DNA of 64,000 bases from Zygnema cylindricum (lineage: Eukaryota > Streptophyta > Zygnematophyceae > Zygnematales > Zygnemataceae), in contig JBBHKE010001281.1 in NCBI GenBank assembly GCA_037447655.1, forward strand, positions 140,039-204,038. The letters are read 5' to 3'. Numbering within the stretch: the stretch's first letter is position 1; every line of letters begins with the position of its first letter. Below, piece by piece: positions 56,598 to 64,000 of this stretch. The notes below the pieces were generated by a model. That model was not told where the DNA came from and made no database searches. It saw only the letters and a list, made by a program, of their open reading frames with translations. A program made the position numbers and the translations under genes.

Positions 56598-57550
56598 TTA
56601 CCTTGTTATTAACCTGTTTTTCTTGTAGTCTTTTGCTACTTCTCTTTCCCCCTCAAAATCTGAGGCCGGAATAGATGGTTCTCGTGGATTCTTTCGAACA
56701 AACTCGGCTTCTCCCCTATCCCTTGATTCCGAATCAATTTCCACCACGTCTTCCGCTTCGGGTAGAGTTGTCACTGGAGTTTCCACAGCCGAGTCCTTTT
56801 CGGTCTGATTTGTTCCTGCAAGAATGTCATCTTCTCTAAAACCTGGATAGTTAGGAAGTTCAAAGTCATCGGATTTTCTGACTCAAATCTGATTTTTACT
56901 GACTTTGTATATTTGAAAGGATCCACAGACTTTCCTTCATCCATAACTACTAGATGCTTTACTAAGATTATATTTTCCCTTTTTAGATCATAAACTCTAT
57001 ATCTTTTAACATCCTCGTCATATCCTAATAAGTATCCCGGTTTTCCTTTAAGATCTAGCTTCCAATTAGACTGATCAGTATCTAGACTGAATACTTGACT
57101 ACCGAAAACCTTTAAGTGAGATAAGTGTGGTTTCCGGCCTGTCCATCTCTCATAAGGTGTTTGATCTTTTATAGTTGAAGTAAGAACTCTATTTTTGAGG
57201 TAATTAGCACAGTTCATTGCTTCTGCCCAAAACCTTTTTCCTATCTTCTTATCAGACAACATACTTCTAGCACTATCACTTAGTGTTCTATTTAACCTTT
57301 CAGCTACCCCATTCTGTTCCGGGTTTTCTTGAACTGTCTTTTGGTGTTGGACCCCATCTTCCCTTAGAAAATCCTCAAACTGGTTAGAAGTATACTCTCC
57401 ACCATTGTCACTCTTTATTCTCTTGATTGGAGTTTCATGAAGTTTTTCGCTCCATGCTTTATATTGTCTAAAACAATCCTGAGCTTCGGACTTGTTTTTC
57501 AAAAAATACACTCGGGAATACCCAGACCAATCATCAGTGATAGTCATCAT
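56598..57550 (-). pseudogene. pol: COPIA-H integrase core and spacer
   Basis: The 259-codon frame 56771-57550 carries MTITDDWSGYSRVYFL, the second catalytic aspartate (KSDNGGEYTSNQFEDFL), the glutamate (EQNGVAERLNRTLSD) and the C-terminal GKRFWAEAMNCANYLKNRVL ... GYDEDVKRYRVYDL. The first aspartate (HTDIWG) is in the preceding frame; a shift at a run of eight C near 57560 separates them. The acidic spacer continues at 56598-56786. Confidence 0.92.
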
Positions 57551-58637
57551 AAATCTCTTCCCCCCCCGGTGAGGGCACTTTCGCTGGTCCCCAAATATCT
57601 GTGTGTACTAGATCTAGAATTTTTTCTCCCTTATAGGTGGTTGTATTAGGAAAGGGTAATCTGTGTGTTTTACCTTGAGCACATCCACTACAATCACTTA
57701 TATTATCATTCTCACTAAACTTAATCCCTTCCACCGCTCCCATCTTTTTCATCTCTCTTAACTTGTCTAGATTCACATGCCCAAGCCTCTTATGCCACAT
57801 CATAATATCATGAACACCAGCATAATAAAGTTTCTTCTTTTCATTACTTAAGACCAACCTAAACATCCCATGCCTACCTTTCTCAGCAATGAAATAGACA
57901 TCCTCCTCAAAACAAGCAGTAAAGACTCCTTCCCTAGTGCTAGTAAAAAAACCCTTATCATCTAATACGGATTTAGAGATGAGATTTTTCTTCAGCTTCG
58001 GAATAAACAATACATCGGAGAATGTTACTATGGATGTCTTTCCTTCTACTAACACTTTCAAATCTACCGATCCTACAAGAGTAGTGATGACTATCCTTCC
58101 ATCCCCGTACTCTATCTCTACTATGGGAAAATTTCTTATCTTAGTGAACAGGTGCCTATCCTTACACATGTGCATGGAGGCACGTGAATCTACAATCCAG
58201 CCTGTTTCACCTTTCAATCCACCGTAAGCACATTTCTGCCTTCGTGGTATTTTGACCTCGTTTTTCGCCTCCAACTCCTCATCCAAAAGGAGCTCATCGT
58301 CCTCGTCCTCGAATTTCGCCTCATGTACCTGTGTCACAAGGGCCTTTTTCTTTTCTCTCGGGATACCACCGGTCAGCCCCTCCTTTAACCGAAGCTCGGT
58401 TAGCTTAGTGCACTCTGCCATATAGTGCCCAGGTTTCTTACAAAAATGACATAAACCTTTGGGAGCCCTTGGTCCGAACTCGTCGGTCTGGTTTTTTTGC
58501 TCCCTCCCCCCATAGTTTCCGACCGGTTTCCGGGAATCCTTGTTCCTCCAATCGGTCGCAGTTGCCAAGGCTTGGCCACTCTTTCCTCCCCTTCGGATCT
58601 CAATCGTATTCTCCCGAACGAGAATCATCCCTACCAC
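57534..58637 (-). pseudogene. gag-pol: COPIA-H gag C-terminus, protease and integrase N-terminus
   Basis: A 367-codon open frame: MVGMILVRENTIEIRRGGKS, zinc knuckle CHFCKKPGHYMAEC (about 58420-58460), protease with DSR in place of DSG (WIVDSRASMHMC), GAG-pre-integrase MMWHKRLGHVNLDKLREM, CxxC (CSGCAQGKTH) and the first integrase aspartate (LVHTDIWGPAKVPSPG). It is shifted just after PGG. Confidence 0.93.
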
Positions 58638-58670
58638 TGAGTTCCATATCCACCTTCAGTCCGGCAAGTC

Positions 58671-59348
58671 CTACACACGATTGACTATGTTCTCGAACTC
58701 ATCGGGTAACTTTATCAATAAACAGTTAACCTTTTCTTTTTCACTAAAAACTTTTCCCGCACTCTGTAGCTCCATGAAGAGTATAGCAAGCTTATTGCAA
58801 AAATCCAACATCTTCCCCCCTTTGTATACACACTCCTTAACTTTCTGATCAGCCAACTGTTGTTGCTAAATCGTACCACTTTGGTACATCTCTATGAGAG
58901 CCATCCAAAGATCGAATGCCCTTTCTACTTGCAAATGAGGACATGCAAGTCCTTGAGTGAGATGGCGAAGGATGAAGTGCTTTGCCGCCATATTGTTGAA
59001 GTCCCAAGTTTCAGTATCATTCTCCTCGTTCCTCGAAATAGGTGACATGAATGGCGAACCAGTTGCTATTGGTGTGGTCGCCTCCTTCTCCTTTCCTTTG
59101 TCCACCACCTCTCCTTCTTTTGTTTCCTCCGTTGAAGGTGGATACTCTTTCCTGGTGAATCTGCTTCCTCCAAACCTTAGAGGAATTCCAAGACTTGATG
59201 GACGCCCTAACCGTCCACTCACTATCCCCCAAAACCTTTTTTCGCATAGAGCTCCTATCATCATACTTTCCCAGTATATGAAGCAAGTTCCATTAAAGAT
59301 TGGTACCCTGGAGGGTGGGCCCATAACGTGAAACTCTGAGACCTCCAT
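58671..59348 (-). pseudogene. gag: COPIA-H gag, N-terminal part
   Basis: Starts at 59348 inside the 5' LTR: MEVSEFHVMGPPSRVPIFNG, open to a stop near 58866 after LIEMYQSGTI. It resumes at 58671-58856 (MADQKVKECVYKGGKMLDFC; SEKEKVNCLLIKLPDEFENI). Only one stop and one further shift interrupt Gag. Confidence 0.9.
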
Positions 59349-60383
59349 AAGTCCTCAGAGTGGATAGCTTCCAAGAAGCCTCTAGGATAACCCTGCCCCC
59401 TTTGTGTTTCAGCAAAAATATCTGTTACCCTGGCAAAAAATAACTCTGACCAACTTTACCCCTGTGAAGGCAAGACTCCCTTGAGTCGATAGCAAAAATA
59501 ATCTCTGAATTTGCTCCCCTGAGCAGTAAGTTATGGAGGGTCAAAGTTGACCTTTTGTACAAAAGCTCTCTAGGAGAGAGGGTCATATCTTCTAATTTTT
59601 CTAAGTCCTATCTCTCTCACAGACTCTATTTACTGATGTACGGAGCCAATCAGATTTCAGTACCATACACAAAAGTACAGCTGTTGGTGTACTTTCTGTA
59701 CGGACACTTTACGACATGCCCTAAATGTCGACACGTGGTATGTCCCGATTTGCTCCCTTAATCCTCGGAGATGCCGCGATCCAATGTCATTCCGCCGCTT
59801 GTCATCCGATGTGGCGATGACCTCAAACCGCCGAAATCCTCTTCCGCGATCTCGGCGTTAATTCCGACCGTCCGATTAAATTCACATTTAATCGTAGCTG
59901 TAATAAATACATGCGCGATATTCGTTTCATTAAAGAAATAAATGCGCGGTATTGGTTTCTTATCCGTACCGTAATCCGTACTTTTACATTACTGGATCTA
60001 TATATCCTGGAAACAGTTACAGTTAAATGAATTATCCTATTTGATAATGTTTAATTAATTATCAAACCATATACTACGTAACACTAGTTCTTGAGTTAAC
60101 GGCTAAGGCTACCGTCTACTGGCTGTCTGCCGGCCGGTAGGTACCAGGATCAAATCTTGTGACCGGCACATACCTTGTAGTAAATAAACCCCAAACTAAT
60201 ATATATTTCCCGTAAACCTCTGGATAGCCTAGGTAGCCATGGCTGTAGCTCCCTCTCCAATTTCTCAGTAACTGCGACAAGTTTGAGAGTTGGAGAGAGA
60301 AGTTAGAGGTAGACTGCCTTGGCTTCTTTCTATATTTCTATTTAGACCTAGAAAATACTTAAAATGGACCATTAATTTCTTCA
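59329..60383 (-). repeat. COPIA-H 5' LTR
   Basis: On the minus strand it starts TGAAGAAATTAATGG at 60383 and ends CTCAGAGTTTCA at 59329. The gag start codon (59346-59348) lies 18-20 bases before its end. Confidence 0.88.
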
Positions 60384-60399
60384 ATTTCGTTTGTATTTT

Positions 60400-60744
60400 T
60401 TGTTGGATTTTTGAATGCACATATCGTGTGCAATTTTTTTTTTTGATTTCTATTGGTTGAAATTTTGACACGTATGCTCATTATCCAACGTGTGGTGGAT
60501 CTATTTTTTCTGTAATTGGTGATATACCTCGTGAGGTATATCACCAATTACAAAAAATTTCGAAGTGAATGCCTCGCGAAAAAATATCCAACGGTCATTG
60601 TTAAATCCCAAACTTTTGGAGAATATTGGCAAAATTCATTATAATGTTGTTTTCCAGATAAAAACAAATAAATAGTACGGCATAGTACAAAGAGGTCCAA
60701 ATTTATGTAAACAAACTCACTTTTCATGTAATCAAATTTCACCC
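60400..60744 (-). repeat. Hairpin-family unit, truncated by COPIA-H
   Basis: The reverse complement starts AGGGTGAAATTTGATTACATG near 60744 and follows the 62363 copy, including the 19-bp palindrome at 60512-60551 and the GAATGCACATATCGTGTGC block. It is cut off near the COPIA-H edge. Confidence 0.7.
60512..60551. repeat. Perfect 19-bp stem palindrome (hairpin family)
   Basis: GTAATTGGTGATATACCTC (60512-60530) pairs fully with 60533-60551 around a 2-base loop. It differs from the palindrome at 62556 by two substitutions per arm, each matched in the other arm. Confidence 0.92.
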
Positions 60745-61821
60745 TTATTGCCACTAATAGCGCTTCCCGTGTACACCTTGAATCGTTATAATCGTTAAAA
60801 ATGCTAATTCGGTGCCCCCAAATTCTGACCGTCGAACCTAAAATATAATTAATAACTTCAACTGTTTTTTTATGTTATATAGTTACTGTTGAATTAGCGT
60901 TAAGAACTCTAATTTAGACAATTTTTAAATAATGTAGTGTACGAAATGTGTAAGTCCAAACTAAAATTGCTCGTTATTTTGTACAATTGTACAAAAAGTG
61001 TGTGAATTAAATGCGTCAACACGCGAAAGTGAGTGCGTCGACACTAAAAAGCGCACTCTGATTTGATTCATAGTGATGAAGACAGAGGAAAATCACGCGA
61101 ACTTGTTTCATGTTCAACCGTCGTCTATGTGAACACGGACTACTGCGGCCTCACTATGGGGAATATTGACCCAAATTATAGTTATGAATAAATTAGAGAT
61201 ATTTTCGTTTTTTTGCGAAGAGCCTTAAAACCCAAATTATAATTAATAACACTAATTATTTTTTAACACTAATTATTTCTTAACAGTAATAGTGATTCAC
61301 GGTGTAATGCAGTGTCCTGCCAGCTTTACTGTATAGTTGACTTGATTCCCTCCTTGTGTTATAAAATTGTATATTGATAATTATTATATTTTATAAAGGG
61401 AATTGATCATGGCAGTGACTGTTTTGGTTTCGCACAGTCACTTACGTCATTTTGTCAAAGATTATAGGTTTGAAGTACACATTGGTACTAGGAAAGTACC
61501 GTTGGGTCAAAATTTGACTGTCAATTGTTTAGACAACTTTGAATTTCAAAATATTGTTTCAACCGCTTAAAAATTTTCCGCGCTTGCGAACGTCGACCGT
61601 AATAATAAAATCAACAATCACACGGTCGGCCAAGGTTTACGTTAAAAAAATTGCGGCAACCACATGTAAACAAAAGTGTTGCGCACAATCACTTTCTGTC
61701 TTTATATGAGCTCCACAATGAGAGCACATGTTGGATTTTAACTTTGCCGCAAAATTGAAATTTACTTATCAATTGGTACATTGAACTTAGACGCAAATTG
61801 GATCGAAACCTTTCATTACTG
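60745..61821. other. No recognisable gene; AT-rich repeats
   Basis: Repeated words such as AACACTAATTATT and TTAGCGTTAA are scattered here and again near 62020 and 63190. No frame of note. Confidence 0.6.
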
Positions 61822-61964
61822 AAGTACTTTAAGTCTTATATTGAAATATTAAAACGCACGAAGCGAAATCAACTTTGTACACTATAAAATATATTTATAT
61901 TATAGTGTACAAAATTTATTTCGTTTCGTGTGTTTTAATATTTCCATACAAAACTTATAGTACA
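61822..61964. repeat. Large imperfect inverted repeat (fold-back), about 70-bp arms
   Basis: The left arm (through GAAATATTAAAACGCACGAA and TTTGTACACTATAA) pairs with the right arm (TTATAGTGTACAAAA ... TTCGTGTGTTTTAATATTTC) around an AT-rich centre near 61891. A few mismatches only. Confidence 0.85.
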
Positions 61965-62362
61965 CCGCGAATCGTAATTAAAGTAAAGAAATAATTAGTG
62001 TAAAGAAATGAATAAACATAGTTAGCGTTATTAGCTCAAATTTTGGTAATTAACTATTTTCAAAAAAAAAAATCTCTAATTTATCTTTAACTCTAATTTG
62101 GGTTTCTTACCGTAATGATTATCCGCATAAAATATCTCTACTGTAAACTAGGTACACGTAGAGAATTTGATAGAACGTACAATTTCAATTCATTATGACG
62201 TTTGCACTACGCGGTTTGTGAAAACGCAGTTACATGATAACGGTCTGTATTAAATCATCCTTTGTATTTTTTTAGTTAATATAGTACAATTTTGCACGGG
62301 TTAGTCGCCGACCGGATGCCACACTTTTTAAAACGACACTATATTAAAGTTGTCCACGCTTA

Positions 62363-63010
62363 GGGTGGCGTTCCATCAGACGAAAAATGAGGTGGTTTAC
62401 AAAATCCAGATCTATCCGTACTACGCCGTACCTCTTATTTTGGTTAAATACGCGAACAACATTACAGAGAATCTTGCGAATATTCTCCAAAGTTCTAGCA
62501 AGTAACAATGACCGTTGGATGTTTTTTTCGCGAAGCATTCGATTCGAAAGTTTATGTAAATGGTGATGTACCTCGAGGAGGTACATCACCATTTACAAAA
62601 AAGTTGAGTCGCGACACGTTGGATAATAATGTACATGTCACGACAGCAAACCAACGGAATTCGAAAAAATTCGCACATGATATATGCATTGAAAAATTCA
62701 ACGATAATTACAAAGTGATCTCGTAACAAGCTTTCGTCGCGCTATTTTTGTTACCTGCCATTCGTCACACTATTTGTGGAAGCGGTCATTCGTCACGCGA
62801 AAAAACAGAAACCCTAAAAATAATGAGGTGTAATCAGACAAGCGTTTGCAAAGAGTACAAAATGCGTGTGGTACGATGCCCTGGTCCGCACGTATATGGT
62901 ATGCAAATGACGATTTCGAGTTGAAGTTGGTCGGTGAAAGAAATATCTGACGATTTTCAATATACGATCTTATCATACATGGTACCACTCATATCTGAGC
63001 ACGTGGATTA
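62363..63010 (+). repeat. Hairpin-family unit with 19-bp palindrome
   Basis: Starts GGGTGGCGTTCCATCAGACG and follows unit A: CTATCCGTAC, AACATTACAGAGAATCTTG, GACCGTTGGATGTTT, palindrome, CGACACGTTGGAT, then TTCGTCACACTATTTG and a GTATGCAAATGACGATTTCG-like 3' part. No coding sequence. Confidence 0.7.
62556..62596. repeat. Perfect 19-bp stem palindrome (hairpin family)
   Basis: GTAAATGGTGATGTACCTC (62556-62574) pairs fully with 62578-62596 around GAG. It lies about 195-210 bases from the unit start. Confidence 0.93.
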
Positions 63011-63264
63011 CACACTCTGCGCGAGAGAACAACGTTCAAAGTGTAGCAATCTGTAATGTTGTTCGTACGATTACAGAATTTCTTGATGGAACGCTACCCT
63101 TATTCAAAAAGTATCTTAAATAATGTAAAGATTAATTTAGAATTATGTACTCTATTTAGGGTGATAGAGTCAAAATTTAGGGCGACGGAATTAGCGTACA
63201 TAACGCTAATTACGATTCGCGGTGTACTTCAGTTTTGAGAGGTTTTGTTTCAATTTGAGTCTAA

Positions 63265-64000
63265 GGGTGACGTTCCATCAAGCGAAAAGTGACGTAGTTT
63301 ACAGCATAGTTCAAAAGTAGGTGACAGTACACCCATACAATATGCCTATTGTACGTAAATTTTACAATACTACCTTAAGACCCATATTGTATTGGCCGCA
63401 AAATGAAATAAAATAGTAACACGGTTGAGTTGCACATGGTTTGATAGAGAATTAAACGTCATGTCTAAATTAAAAAAAAAAAAAACGGACAAAAAAATCA
63501 TTTTTTGTGAGTTTTGAGCGACTTTTTATTTAAACCGTCAGATTTGGACGATATGACGGTCGTTGATGAAAGTAACGATCTAAGAAGATCACATGAAAAG
63601 CCCATAACACAACTTACGACAGGACTATCGTCAGATTCGTCCGCGGGTTTTTTTTTTCCCAGTTTTTTTTCCCGCGCAATGTCATCCTACGCCGTGTCAG
63701 TTTGCTGAAAAAAATCGTTTGGCAGCGTGCGCTGTACAATGAGCATACGTCAAATTCGTACGCTCGTACAGAGGTGTGCACAGCACACACACATACAGTA
63801 TGCCTACGTTGCGTGAGTTTTGTGCCAAGCTTTGTGCGCCTACCAAAGGCCTACCATAAAAACGCCTACTTTTGAACTACGGTTTACAGAAATCCGCGAC
63901 TCTCCGTACCAAATCGTACCGTCTATTCTGTTTTTATACGAAAAACAACATTACAGAAAATCTTGCCGATACTCTCCGAAGGTCTTGGAGATAATAATGG
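63265..64000 (+). repeat. Hairpin-family unit interrupted by a MITE, cut by window edge
   Basis: Its first 40 bases (GGGTGACGTTCCATCAAGCG ... GTTTACAG) lie at 63265-63304. The continuation (GTTTACAGAAATCCGCGAC ... CTTGCCGATACTCTCC) starts at 63882 and runs off the window. The DNA between is a complete small transposon. Confidence 0.85.
63305..63881. mobile_element. Complete 577-bp TIR element with exact 8-bp target duplication
   Basis: The 17-bp termini CATAGTTCAAAAGTAGG (63305-63321) and the reverse complement of 63865-63881 agree at 16 of 17 positions. GTTTACAG flanks both sides exactly (63297-63304, 63882-63889). Eight-base duplications point to the hAT superfamily. No transposase; the 64-codon frame at 63514 is unrecognised. 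Another copy ends at 66 in this window. Confidence 0.88.

Larger units (their letters stand above)
53925..60383 (-). mobile_element. COPIA-H, full-length but broken copia element
   Basis: LTRs 53925-54978 (3') and 59329-60383 (5') flank a complete gag-pol. The LTRs are very alike. The subfamily (LTR start TGTAGAAATTAGTGG / TGAAGAAATTAATGG) is shared with COPIA-C. Flanking 5-mers differ (GAGGT left, ATTTC right), and neighbouring COPIA-G is not resumed, so insertion was followed by rearrangement or deletion on one side. Confidence 0.9.
61960..63227. repeat. Interval bounded by perfect 21-bp inverted repeats
   Basis: 61960-61980 (GTACACCGCGAATCGTAAT..) is the exact reverse complement of 63207-63227. 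The interval contains the hairpin-family unit at 62363. Whether the repeats are transposon ends is unclear; no target duplication was found. Confidence 0.6.

Noticed and set aside
1-64000. CRISPR array, operon or bacterial features
   Set aside because: No regularly spaced direct repeats and no bacterial genes; all coding remains are plant-type transposable elements.

Overview
The window looks like repeat-dense nuclear DNA of a land plant. It holds several Ty1/copia-type polyproteins, fragments of a Ty3/gypsy chromovirus, a relic of a plant-type hAT transposase (DUF659 region), and small terminal-inverted-repeat elements. I found no intact host gene, rRNA gene, functional tRNA gene or CRISPR array. 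The species cannot be fixed from the sequence. Calls come from reading the sequence without alignment software, so most element edges are good to a few bases and truncated edges to tens of bases.

Layout. 1-2850: tail of a small DNA transposon, then DNA without a recognisable gene. 2856-9201: COPIA-A, a nearly complete element with 1-kb LTRs and an exact 5-bp target duplication (GTCGG); it splits a decayed coding-like region. 10075-11160: two units of a hairpin-bearing repeat family. 12088-12982: hAT-like element with TATCGG-rich ends. 13144-13648: solo-LTR-like repeat. 14400-14798: hAT transposase relic, cut by COPIA-B (14799-22356, minus strand). The 3' LTR of COPIA-B holds a hairpin-family unit, which itself holds a solo LTR. 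22357-23353: another solo LTR. 23355-26596: chromovirus integrase, chromodomain and an unusually long tail in the same frame. 27180-29905: COPIA-C, an internally deleted copy. 29940-32154: tandem repeat and unassigned DNA.

32155-47408: COPIA-D, a minus-strand element opened by two insertions. One, at 32462-37138, is a composite with copia-type LTRs around a gypsy gag-RT fragment. The other, at 38435-44601, is COPIA-E, from a different copia lineage. 47409-53924: LTRs and partial elements (COPIA-F, COPIA-G), including a 2.4-kb block nearly identical to part of COPIA-D. 53925-60383: COPIA-H, full length but broken. 60384-64000: more hairpin-family units and a small transposon with an exact 8-bp target duplication (GTTTACAG).

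The most interesting signals are structural. The related copia LTRs share (i) two neighbouring hairpins in the predicted RNA leader, with AGGG-type loops and compensatory base changes between copies, (ii) an antisense tRNA-like block with a B-box, and (iii) a gag start codon inside the LTR, so gag runs across the usual primer-binding site. The hairpin family keeps a palindrome at a fixed distance from its end, with paired substitutions.
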